The translations under genes were made by a program, and so were the position numbers. From Moorella glycerini (GTDB taxonomy: Bacteria > Bacillota > DSM-521 > Neomoorellales > Neomoorellaceae): 64,000 bases of DNA. Shown in pieces: positions 26,092 through 34,789 of this stretch. The first letter of the stretch is position 1; each line of letters starts with the position of its first letter. Under the pieces are notes generated by a model. That model was not told where the DNA came from, made no database searches, and was given only the letters and a program-made list of their open reading frames with translations. The stretch is taken from contig NZ_CP046244.1 in assembly GCF_009735625.1 (NCBI RefSeq), positions 248,001-312,000 on the forward strand. The letters are read 5' to 3'.

Positions 26092-26188
26092 ATGGCCAAA
26101 GAAAAAGGCCATAAGACTACTACCCTGCCTCCAGGCAGGCCAGCAGACCTCCATGGCCCACGCTTACAAAAACAACCTTGCTGAGCTA
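26092..26188 (-). promoter_or_regulatory. Attenuator-like structured leader of cbiMQO
   Basis: The leader contains GGCCAT (26158-26153), a nested hairpin CCTGCC-TGGA-GGCAGG, ATGGCC (26112-26107) with TTTTT directly after it, and a second GGCCAT (26097-26092) just before the ribosome site. Pairing of the first two copies makes a terminator; pairing of the last two would disrupt it. No B12-box of a cobalamin riboswitch was recognised. The ligand, if any, is unknown. Confidence 0.5.
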
Positions 26189-26217
26189 ATTATACAGGCT
26201 TGAGATCCCGAAAGCAA
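26189..26217 (-). promoter_or_regulatory. Promoter for cbiMQO
   Basis: TTGCTT at 26217-26212, a 17-bp spacer and TATAAT at 26194-26189, placing the start about 120 bases before cbiM. Confidence 0.65.
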
Positions 26218-26263
26218 GCAGAAATTGGCCTCAAAAAAGCAACCATCCTACTTTTTTGCAGGG

Positions 26264-26713
26264 TCAATCCCCCCCCTGCCAGCCGTGGCGCCGGCAGCGG
26301 CCCCGTCCCGGGCCGGAAGCCGGGCTGGAGATTTCTGCACTGCCGCAGCGGGGGCAGGTTCCTGTTCCCTCCGTTTCTGGTTCCCATTCATGGCCACATT
26401 CCTCACAGCGGGCCTTCGGCCCGGCCAGGCGGTAAACCCCGCCCTCCACCCGGATAGCCTTACCATTAATCAGGGCATCGGCGATCTTACCCCGGGCTGC
26501 GTTGAGGATACGGAAAAAAGTCGGCCGCGAGACCCTCATCCTGGCGGCGCAGTCTTCCTGCTCCAGGCCTTCTATATCCTTCAGGCGAATGGCTTCCAGT
26601 TCTTCCACTGCCAGGACAACTTCTTCCAGCTGGCGTAAAGGTACTGCTGCCGGCTTAAAATAAGTGATCCCGGGCATAAATTCTACCCGCCGGCACTTGG
26701 GTGGCCTCGGCAT
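26264..26713 (-). CDS. DUF134 HTH regulator with C-terminal zinc ribbon
   Basis: 149 residues. The DUF134 start [10 protein letters not shown] is followed by [17 protein letters not shown] and a helix-turn-helix of sigma-70 region 4 kind: [19 protein letters not shown], then [19 protein letters not shown]. Residues about 108-130 add a zinc ribbon (CEECGHEW ... CPRCGS) not present in the short family members. The C-terminal tail is Gly/Arg/His-rich. Lying just upstream of cbiM on the same strand, with its own promoter, it may sense metal or regulate the importer; this is context only. Confidence 0.8.
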   Translation of the reverse strand: MPRPPKCRRVEFMPGITYFKPAAVPLRQLEEVVLAVEELEAIRLKDIEGLEQEDCAARMRVSRPTFFRILNAARGKIADALINGKAIRVEGGVYRLAGPKARCEECGHEWEPETEGTGTCPRCGSAEISSPASGPGRGRCRRHGWQGGD

Positions 26714-26748
26714 GGTGGTCCCCCACTTTCTAACTTTATCTTTACCCT

Positions 26749-26777
26749 ATCATAACCTTTATGTGGTCTTATGTCAA
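26749..26777 (-). promoter_or_regulatory. SigA-type promoter for the DUF134 gene
   Basis: TTGACA at 26777-26772, exactly 17 bp, TATGAT at 26754-26749, 36 bases before the start codon. Confidence 0.75.
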
Positions 26778-26811
26778 CAAAAAGACAAAAATGCCTAATT
26801 CCTACAGGGTT

Positions 26812-28629
26812 TTATTTTAGCCGGCGCAGGTAGATTTCATTCTCAACTATACCGGCTATCGTAGTTATATACAACCATTCTCCTTCCTGCCACCAGGTCA
26901 GGTAACGGCCGGTCACGCGATAACGGTGACTGCCAGTGTAGACGGCCACCGTCAGGTCGGCCAGGCCGGCCTTATTTTTGAGCTTTATTACCCAGCCGGC
27001 GGGACCCCGGTTAAAGGTAGCTTGCGCCTGCTCATGGCGGTTTAAAAAGGAGGCAAAGCGGCTCATGGGCCAGACCAGCAGGCGCCCTTCCTCCTGGTCC
27101 CTGGCCGCCCGGTTAGCCAGGTAGGCCAGGGCCGCCAGGGCGTACTCCTTTTTACTGGCATGGGTATAAATCAAGCGGATGGCGTGTTCCTCCTCGATAA
27201 AATTGAGGAGGTCATCGAACCAGCCTTTAACCTCTACCAGGGGTACGCCGGCAGCCATTAATTCCTCCAGGGCGGCATACTTCTGGTAAGGGGTGATGGG
27301 GAAAGACCATAAGCTGCCGCTAACCTGGCGGCCGTAAAAAATGCTGCGGGTAGGGCTGGAGCCAGTATCCCCGGGGCTGTAGTAAGCCAGCACGCCTCGT
27401 TGTTGTAACCACTCATTGACAAAGGCAGGATGGTTGCCTACGGGAGCGCTGTATTCCAGCACCGGCTGGCCGGTAATTGCGGCCAGGGTATCGCAATTCA
27501 AGGCCAGGTAGCGCCAGACCTCCTGGCGCGGCAGTTTTTCCAGGTTGGCCGCAAAATAATTATGGATCCAGCCGCCATGGGAACCGATGGCTCCGTATCT
27601 CTGCATCAGTTCCACCCAGGGCCGCCCTTTAAAGGGCGAGGCGGCATCAAAGCCGTAGCCATCCCCTGGCCGGTATGTATCCGGGCCGGCAGTGATGTGA
27701 ATGGAATACTGGAGGTCGGGCCGGAAGATACCCCGCTGGATCATGGCCCGCAAAGGGCCGATATGGGCATTGCTGTCCAGGTGAAAGTTGACTACCAGCC
27801 CGCCTTTACCCCGGGGCGTATTGACCAGGCGGGGGAGGTGGGCATATTTGATTAAAAAGGTCCGGACAATAGAACGTAAGGCGAGGTCGTCGGACATTTG
27901 CTTGTAATACCCCAGGGGTATGTTAACAAAAACCACGCTCCCCCCCGAGGGATAAGATTTTTCGGTAATAACCGGGTTTAAGCCTGCCTGGCTGTCAAAG
28001 GCTATCAGCCGGGCGTCCAGAAGCCTCGCCCGGACATGCCGGTAGCGCAGCCGCCCGTAACCATAGCTGCTGACGGCATTGTCCCGGTCCAGCTTACCGG
28101 GTGTGATCCCCCAGGATGCCGCTACCTGGGGCGTAGAAAACTGCCAGTAACCGCTATCGTAGGTTTGCTGGTCCCCACCCGGTGCCGGGCCGTAATTTAC
28201 CCCGGCCAGGCCTGCCAGGACCGGCTCGGGTAGCCTCTCCCCGCCAGCCCCGCTGGTCCCGGGGTCATAGACCAGTAAAACCTTACCGCCTGAGTGGACA
28301 TAGTCGGTTAATACCCGGGGTACCGGCGACGGCAAAACCTGGTTTAACCCTTCCGGCAAAATCAGGGCCGGGTAGCGTGCTACCAGTTCCCGGGGTGACA
28401 GGTTGAGGTCCCCGGGGCCAACTTCCGCCCAGGGGAAACCTTCTTCCCTTAAGACCGCTCCATAGGCCGCCAGGGTGCCCTGATCTGCCCCTGGCGTTGC
28501 AATTAAGAGCCCTGCCCGTACCTGGTTGGTTGCCTGGGTTGGTTGCAGCCAGCCGGTACTCGCCACTAGGAGCAAGATTAAAAACGCTATTAAGCCTAAA
28601 AAATAATACCGGAATTTAATTTTTACCAT
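26812..28629 (-). CDS. Secreted or membrane-anchored protein with deacetylase-like C-terminus (unnamed)
   Basis: 605 residues; I do not recognise a named family with certainty. A signal anchor (YYFLGLIAFLILLLVASTGW) is followed by an N-terminal alpha/beta part (AGLLIATPGADQG, YPALILPEGLNQVLP, DYVHSGGKVLLVYDPG) reminiscent of glutamine-amidotransferase-like/ThuA folds. The second half has NFHLDSNAHIG, YSIHITAGPDTYRPGDGYGFD and GAIGSHGGWIHNYFA, which recall the metal-site motifs of NodB-type polysaccharide deacetylases. It may process a surface polysaccharide. ATG 28629 is preferred: it puts the anchor at the N-terminus, whereas the longer frame adds 48 atypical residues. Confidence 0.6.
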   Translation of the reverse strand: MVKIKFRYYFLGLIAFLILLLVASTGWLQPTQATNQVRAGLLIATPGADQGTLAAYGAVLREEGFPWAEVGPGDLNLSPRELVARYPALILPEGLNQVLPSPVPRVLTDYVHSGGKVLLVYDPGTSGAGGERLPEPVLAGLAGVNYGPAPGGDQQTYDSGYWQFSTPQVAASWGITPGKLDRDNAVSSYGYGRLRYRHVRARLLDARLIAFDSQAGLNPVITEKSYPSGGSVVFVNIPLGYYKQMSDDLALRSIVRTFLIKYAHLPRLVNTPRGKGGLVVNFHLDSNAHIGPLRAMIQRGIFRPDLQYSIHITAGPDTYRPGDGYGFDAASPFKGRPWVELMQRYGAIGSHGGWIHNYFAANLEKLPRQEVWRYLALNCDTLAAITGQPVLEYSAPVGNHPAFVNEWLQQRGVLAYYSPGDTGSSPTRSIFYGRQVSGSLWSFPITPYQKYAALEELMAAGVPLVEVKGWFDDLLNFIEEEHAIRLIYTHASKKEYALAALAYLANRAARDQEEGRLLVWPMSRFASFLNRHEQAQATFNRGPAGWVIKLKNKAGLADLTVAVYTGSHRYRVTGRYLTWWQEGEWLYITTIAGIVENEIYLRRLK

Positions 28630-28874
28630 CCTGCCTTTACCCCTGCCAGAAAGAATAACCACAAACCATAGCCTATTATTCGCCTGAAGAGGTAGGAATC
28701 CTTCCAGACTTAAATCTCGACAGGGCTTAACACCCTTCCTGCCCGAACTGGTCCCGGCAACAAATAGCGGCAACTTTTTTCCCTGCAGCAGGAAAAATGG
28801 TATTTCAAGGCGAATCTTTCCAGGAAGATGGATTTACTGCCGAAAATTTTTCCTGCCCGGAAAGGAGTAGCCAC

Positions 28875-29606
28875 ATGGCGCAGGATTGTATCACCTTCAA
28901 AGGGACCCGTGGCGGCCTGCTGATTTTATTAGATGCCAGCCGGGATTTTAATGAACTGCGGGCTAACCTCGCCGCTAAATTTGCCGCGGCCCGGGGCTTC
29001 TTCCAGGGCGCTTCCTTTGCCCTGGTACCAACCTCCCCTTTAAGCAGCCGGGAAACAGCCGAACTGGAAGCTATTTGCCGGGAGCACGGCCTGGTCCCGG
29101 GGACCAATATACCTTTGCCGGATCGCTACCGGCCCCAGAAAAACCCGGGAAAACTCGCCCCTGCCACTATGGTAGCAGGCGCTAACTGTTACTCTACCTC
29201 TGCTGTTCCACCTGCCGGCTTGCCTGTAGCGCCTGCCCCTGCAGCAGCCGGTACTGCCGAACTAGCTACCCTGCTGGAAGAAGGCAATCTCCGTAACGGC
29301 CAGGAACTGGCTTACAGCGGCCATGTGGTGCTGGTGGGCAACGTTCACCAGGGTGCCACCATTAAAGCCACTGGCAACATCCTGGTCATGGGTACGCTGC
29401 TGGGCAGTGCCCACGCCGGCGTCTCAGGTGACAGGGCAGCAGTTATTGTTGCCTATCGCCTGGTCCCGGCGCAGCTCAGTATCGCCGGCGTAATCGCCCG
29501 CTCCCCCGAGCAAAAAACAAGGCGGGTCTACCCGGAGATAGCCCGCCTTGCCGGCGATAAAATTATCGTCGAACCATATTTAAGCCGTAAACCCCCCTGC
29601 AACTGA
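28875..29606 (+). CDS. minC: Septum site-determining protein MinC
   Basis: 244 residues; inhibitor of FtsZ ring assembly. The N-terminal domain has ITFKGTRGGLLILLDASRDF; after a flexible Ala/Pro linker, the C-terminal beta-helix has LRNGQELAYSGHVVLVGNVH and GATIKATGNILVMGTLLGSAHAG, the MinD-binding face. ATG 28875 is chosen because AAAGGAG lies 7 bases upstream; the longer frame adds 26 unrelated residues. MinD and MinE/DivIVA are not next to it, so this is a stand-alone minC. Confidence 0.9.
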   Translation: MAQDCITFKGTRGGLLILLDASRDFNELRANLAAKFAAARGFFQGASFALVPTSPLSSRETAELEAICREHGLVPGTNIPLPDRYRPQKNPGKLAPATMVAGANCYSTSAVPPAGLPVAPAPAAAGTAELATLLEEGNLRNGQELAYSGHVVLVGNVHQGATIKATGNILVMGTLLGSAHAGVSGDRAAVIVAYRLVPAQLSIAGVIARSPEQKTRRVYPEIARLAGDKIIVEPYLSRKPPCN

Positions 29607-29608
29607 AC

Positions 29609-30385
29609 TTATTTGTCTTCCAGGTCTTCCGGTTGCATGGTATAGGCCGGCACCATTGTTGGCGTGTAGTTGTTAAAGGGCGCCACCGGGTAGAGCTGGC
29701 CGTGACCCATGAGCAGGCTCTCCATATTTTCGACTATGGTTTCCAGCAAAATGTAAGGCACTGCGAAAACCAGCTCATCCTTCTGGGTCCCCCCGAAGGT
29801 ACGGTCGCCGGCGCAGGGAAAGCCAATGATGGGCTTTTGTTCTTTCAGGGCAAAGCCAATGGAAGAACAGAGGGCCGCTTCGGCTACCGTATCAGCCTTG
29901 ACCGGTTCCCCTGTTTCATGGAGGCAGCAGTGGACCAGGCGCATAACTTGCGCCGGGTTGGCGTAAATGACCACCACATCGGGGTCTTCTTTGGTAAAGC
30001 CTTCTACAGGGGCTACAAAAATACCGTCATAAACTTTACCGGCATCCCCCACCTTGTAGGTATTGGCCATAAAGCGCCGGCCGGCTTCGACATCGGCTAC
30101 ATAGCGGCCCAGGGGGGCTTTACCGCTGGTGAAGCGCTCCGGGGTCTTGATGAGGCCGGTGCAGGCGGCGCCAATGGCGCAGACCATGAGGTCCGGGGTA
30201 CCGGCACTGGCCCGGCCCTGGTAGCGGGCCGCTGATACCTGCTGGCAGATGTTGATTTTCCAGTTGTACGGCCGCCGGGGTAGATCCTTCCTGTCTTTAT
30301 AGAGCTTTACCCCTACGATGCCCGTATCCAGGCGCAGGACTTCAGTTAACCTTCTGGCCATGGTGGTTTTGTCTAAATCTGCCAT
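29609..30385 (-). CDS. DUF169 family protein
   Basis: 258 residues, soluble. GVKLYKDRKDLPRRP near the N-terminus, NICQQVSAARYQGRA, DLMVCAIGAACTG, and the repeated Cys-containing LVHCCLHETGEP and FPCAGDRTFGGTQKDELVF are typical of DUF169, found in many anaerobes and methanogens. Function unknown; the conserved Cys suggest metal or thiol chemistry, which is speculation. It lies 20 bases after the carboxyltransferase gene on the same strand, with AAAGGAGG before its ATG, so the two are probably one transcript. Confidence 0.8.
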   Translation of the reverse strand: MADLDKTTMARRLTEVLRLDTGIVGVKLYKDRKDLPRRPYNWKINICQQVSAARYQGRASAGTPDLMVCAIGAACTGLIKTPERFTSGKAPLGRYVADVEAGRRFMANTYKVGDAGKVYDGIFVAPVEGFTKEDPDVVVIYANPAQVMRLVHCCLHETGEPVKADTVAEAALCSSIGFALKEQKPIIGFPCAGDRTFGGTQKDELVFAVPYILLETIVENMESLLMGHGQLYPVAPFNNYTPTMVPAYTMQPEDLEDK

Positions 30386-30405
30386 GGTTTCTCCTCCTTT
30401 AAATT

Positions 30406-31800
30406 TTATGCCGGGTAATATGCTTCCCTGGCCGCATCTACCAGTTCGTAATCCACCCGGGTACGGGCGGCCAGGCGCTCGGCCAGGAATTGTTTGGCTA
30501 CTGCCGGGAAAAGGGCGTAGGAGAGGACGTCTTCTTCCTTCTCCATGTAGGGCGCTACTTCCTGCCGGGCTGCCGGCAACTGGGGTTCCAGCAGGTCGGC
30601 GGGGCGGCAGGTAATTGGTTCTTCGTCACCAATGATTTTACGGCGGATCTCTTCATTGACCGGCACCGGGGGCTGGCCATAGAGGCCGCGCAGGTAATCC
30701 TTGACTTCCCTGGTGACCATCTTGTAGCGCTCCCCGGCCAGGACATTCAATACTGCCTGGGCGCCAACCATCTGGCTGGAGGGGGTGACCAGGGGCGGGT
30801 AGCCGAGGTCGGCCCTGACCCGCGGCACTTCGGCCAGCACTTCCGGCAGGCGGTCCAGGGCGTTCTGCTGGGCCAGCTGGGACATAAAGTTGGAAAGCAT
30901 CCCGCCCGGGATCTGGTAACGCAGCACATTGGCGTCAACGGTACCGTCGCCCACGTCAAATTCCCGGTACTTCTTGCGAACCTGGCGGAAATATACGGCT
31001 ATTTCGGCCAGTTTATCCAGGTCGAGGCCGGTATCCCAGGGAGTCCCGGCCAAGGCGGCCACCATGGTCTCGGTTGCCGGCTGGGAAGTGCCCAGGGCCA
31101 GGGGGGACATGGCCGTATCCAGGACATCGGCGCCGGCTTCAACGGCCTTCAGGTAAGTCATAGCCGCCATGCCGCTGGTATAGTGGCAGTGAAGCTGGAG
31201 GGGCAGGTTTACTTCAGCCTTAATTTTTTGCACCAGCCGGTAGGCATCTGCCGGGGTGAGGAGGCCGGCCATATCCTTGATACATAAAGAATCGGCACCC
31301 AGGTCGGCCAGGTTCCGGGCCAGGCGTAAATAATAGGCATCGTCATAAACAGGCCCCAGGGTGTAGCAGATGGTGGCCTGGACATGACCGCCCTCTTCCT
31401 TCGCCACCTTCATGGCCAGAGCCATATTGCGGATATCATTCAGGGCATCGAAGATGCGTAAGATAGCGATGCCGTTTTTTATGCTCATTTTCACAAACTC
31501 GGCAACAACGTCATCGGCATAATGGCGATAACCCAGGAGGTTTTGCCCCCGGAGAAGCATCTGCAGCCTGGTACGGGGCATGGCCTGGCGTAAAGCCTGC
31601 AGGCGTTCCCACGGGTCTTCATTTAAAAAACGCATGCAAGCATCAAAAGTGGCACCCCCCCATACCTCCAGGGAATGAAACCCGATAGCATCCATCTGGG
31701 CCGCAATGGGGAGCATGTCCTCAGTTTTGAGCCGGGTGGCCAGCAACGACTGGTGGCCGTCTCGCAGGGTTGTATCGGTTATACTTACTTTTTGCGGCAT
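30406..31800 (-). CDS. Carboxyltransferase subunit (oxaloacetate decarboxylase alpha / pyruvate carboxylase B type)
   Basis: 464 residues. TIM barrel of the DRE-metallolyase kind: TDTTLRDGHQSLLATR, LEVWGGATFDACMRFL, SLCIKDMAGLLTPADA with the carboxylated-Lys region, and LQLHCHYTSGMA with the metal His pair; then the conserved carboxylase domain DVGDGTVDANVLRYQIPGGM. No biotin-carrier domain (no AMKM) is attached, so a separate carrier and biotin carboxylase, or a sodium-pump complex, must lie elsewhere. Situated between pyruvate kinase and DUF169, it fits pyruvate-oxaloacetate interconversion. RBS CGGAGGA before ATG. Confidence 0.9.
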   Translation of the reverse strand: MPQKVSITDTTLRDGHQSLLATRLKTEDMLPIAAQMDAIGFHSLEVWGGATFDACMRFLNEDPWERLQALRQAMPRTRLQMLLRGQNLLGYRHYADDVVAEFVKMSIKNGIAILRIFDALNDIRNMALAMKVAKEEGGHVQATICYTLGPVYDDAYYLRLARNLADLGADSLCIKDMAGLLTPADAYRLVQKIKAEVNLPLQLHCHYTSGMAAMTYLKAVEAGADVLDTAMSPLALGTSQPATETMVAALAGTPWDTGLDLDKLAEIAVYFRQVRKKYREFDVGDGTVDANVLRYQIPGGMLSNFMSQLAQQNALDRLPEVLAEVPRVRADLGYPPLVTPSSQMVGAQAVLNVLAGERYKMVTREVKDYLRGLYGQPPVPVNEEIRRKIIGDEEPITCRPADLLEPQLPAARQEVAPYMEKEEDVLSYALFPAVAKQFLAERLAARTRVDYELVDAAREAYYPA

Positions 31801-31876
31801 AATTCAATCCTCCGCGTAAATCTTCCATACAAAATTCTTCCTGGCAGGGGCATCCCTCCGCTAACCCGGAAAACAC

Positions 31877-33625
31877 CTATAACACCCGCGTCTGGCCGCG
31901 GTAGACCAGGCCCCGGACAACGTCGACAGTCACAATCATACCGTCGGCCAGCTTTTGGGTTGCGCCTTCAGCTCCCACTACTACGGGGATTCCCAGGCTG
32001 AAGCCATTGACGGCCGCATGGGAACTCAAGCCCCCGGCCTCGGTAATAATGGCCGCTGCCCTTTCCATAGCCGGCAAGAAATCGGGGCCAGTTTCTGCCG
32101 TAACCAGGATATCGCCCTTTTGGACCCTGGCTATGGCCTCGGCTGCCGTCTTCACCAGGCGCACCGGGCCACTGGTCACCTCCCTGCCGATACCCCGGCC
32201 CCGCACCAGCACCTCGCCCACGATATGTACCTTGAGCAGGTTGGTCGTGCCGGGCACCCCGGCAGGTACACCGGCGGTGATGACTACCAGGTCGCCCTGT
32301 TTTACCCGCCCTGAGAGAATGGCTGCCGCTACGGCCGCGTTGACCATTTCATCGGTACCGCTGGTAGGCTCGACTAGCAGGGGTTCGACACCCCAGACCA
32401 GGCAGAGCTGGTTCAGCACCCTTTCATTGGGGCTGGTGGCCAGGATGGGGGCCTGGGGCCGGTATTTGGCCACCCGCCGGGCCGTGGACCCGGAAGCTGT
32501 CGGCGTAATGATGGCCGCCGCGCCAAGCTCATAGGCGATGGTACAGCTGGCATGGCTGATGGCATCGGTAGCCGTCCGTTCGGCGGCCAGGCCTTTTTTC
32601 AGCAACAGGTCGCCGTAGGGCAGCTCCCTTTCCGCCCGCCGGGCAATGCGGGCCATGGTGGCCACTGCCTCTACCGGGTAACGGCCCATGGCCGTTTCCC
32701 CGGAAAGCATGATGGCATCGGTACCGTCAAAAATAGCATTGGCCACATCGCTGGCCTCGGCCCTGGTCGGCCGCGGGTTATGGATCATGGACTCCAGCAT
32801 CTGGGTGGCCGTGATTACCGGCTTGCCGGCCCGGTTACAGGCCTCAATAATCTTCTTCTGGACCAGGGGTACTTCTTCCACCGGGATTTCTACCCCCAGG
32901 TCACCCCGGGCCACCATGATCCCGTCGGCCACCTGGAGTATTTCCTCCAGGTTGTTGACGCCGGCCTGGTTTTCGATCTTGGCAATAATCGCCACCCTGG
33001 CGCCGCGTTTCTCCAACTCTTTACGCGCCGCCAGGACATCAGCAGCCGTGCGGACAAAGGAAAGGGCGATAAAATCTATCCCCTGCTCAAGGCCAAATTC
33101 CAGGTCTTTAATGTCCTGTTCCGTCAGGGCCGGCAGGCTAATCTCGGCTCCGGGAATGTTAACACCTTTATGGCTGGAAATAACATCGCCGTGGCGGACC
33201 CGGCAGCGAATCTCGGTGCTGGTTGTATCCAGGACTTCCAGCTCAATTAAACCATCGTCTAATAAAATCGTCTGGCCGGGCCGGACATCACCGGGCAGGC
33301 CGGCAAAGCTTACCGGCAGGCGGTGAGCATCGCCGGTAATAGGTTCCGTAGTCAGGATGACTTCGTCCCCATCCTTTAGGGTTACCTCGCCCCGGATCTC
33401 CCCCAGGCGGATTTCCGGGCCTTTATTGTCCAGCATCAGGGCCACCCTGACACCCAGTTCCGCCGCTGCCTGGCGGACGGCAGCCATCCGCGCCCCGTGT
33501 TCGGCATGGCTACCGTGGGAAAAATTGAAACGGGCTACATTCATGCCCGCCCGGATCATCTCTTTGATAATATCAACCCGGGAACTCGCCGGACCCAGGG
33601 TACAGACAATTTTGGTGTGGCGCAT
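31877..33625 (-). CDS. pyk: Pyruvate kinase with C-terminal PEP-utilising domain
   Basis: 582 residues. The barrel begins MRHTKIVCTLGPASS and has VALMLDNKGPEIR, IIAKIENQAGVNNL and MVARGDLGVEIPVEEV. The C-terminal roughly 110 residues are the swivelling PEP-utiliser module with the phospho-His motif GGLSSHAAVNGFSLGIPVV, as in Bacillus-type pyruvate kinases; the module is not needed for catalysis. ATG 33625 follows AAGGGGGG by 6 bases and matches the family start; the upstream frame adds six residues. It follows pfkA by 20 bases, a glycolytic pair. Confidence 0.97.
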   Translation of the reverse strand: MRHTKIVCTLGPASSRVDIIKEMIRAGMNVARFNFSHGSHAEHGARMAAVRQAAAELGVRVALMLDNKGPEIRLGEIRGEVTLKDGDEVILTTEPITGDAHRLPVSFAGLPGDVRPGQTILLDDGLIELEVLDTTSTEIRCRVRHGDVISSHKGVNIPGAEISLPALTEQDIKDLEFGLEQGIDFIALSFVRTAADVLAARKELEKRGARVAIIAKIENQAGVNNLEEILQVADGIMVARGDLGVEIPVEEVPLVQKKIIEACNRAGKPVITATQMLESMIHNPRPTRAEASDVANAIFDGTDAIMLSGETAMGRYPVEAVATMARIARRAERELPYGDLLLKKGLAAERTATDAISHASCTIAYELGAAAIITPTASGSTARRVAKYRPQAPILATSPNERVLNQLCLVWGVEPLLVEPTSGTDEMVNAAVAAAILSGRVKQGDLVVITAGVPAGVPGTTNLLKVHIVGEVLVRGRGIGREVTSGPVRLVKTAAEAIARVQKGDILVTAETGPDFLPAMERAAAIITEAGGLSSHAAVNGFSLGIPVVVGAEGATQKLADGMIVTVDVVRGLVYRGQTRVL

Positions 33626-33645
33626 AGTTGCCCCCCTTGCCATTT

Positions 33646-34641
<996 letters not shown>

Positions 34642-34651
34642 TCAGCCCATA

Positions 34652-34721
34652 TTTCACTTTAGTGGAAATAATTAGTGTGCGTTATTGCTGTATAAACTTT
34701 ACTCTGGCGGTATAGCTATAC
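34652..34721. promoter_or_regulatory. Palindromes upstream of pfkA
   Basis: TTTCACTTTAGTGGAAA at 34652-34668 is near-palindromic, and GTATAGCTATAC at 34710-34721 is a perfect 12-bp palindrome. Both lie within 120 bases of the pfkA start and are possible operators for a glycolytic regulator. No convincing promoter could be aligned with them. Confidence 0.4.
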
Positions 34722-34789
34722 TAAAATGTGTCTTTTTACCATTGCATGCTTGCACCTAGCATTTATCTTTCCTTTGGCTTTTTTTAAAA

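Noticed and set aside
26092-26188. Cobalamin riboswitch in front of cbiM
   Set aside because: The leader is too short (about 120 bases) and I find no B12-box-like conserved core.
25484-26203. A long plus-strand frame antisense to cbiM
   Set aside because: Gly/Lys-rich shadow of a well-supported gene.
29520-29560. Inverted repeat near the 3' end of minC
   Set aside because: It lies inside conserved codons and has no U-tract.
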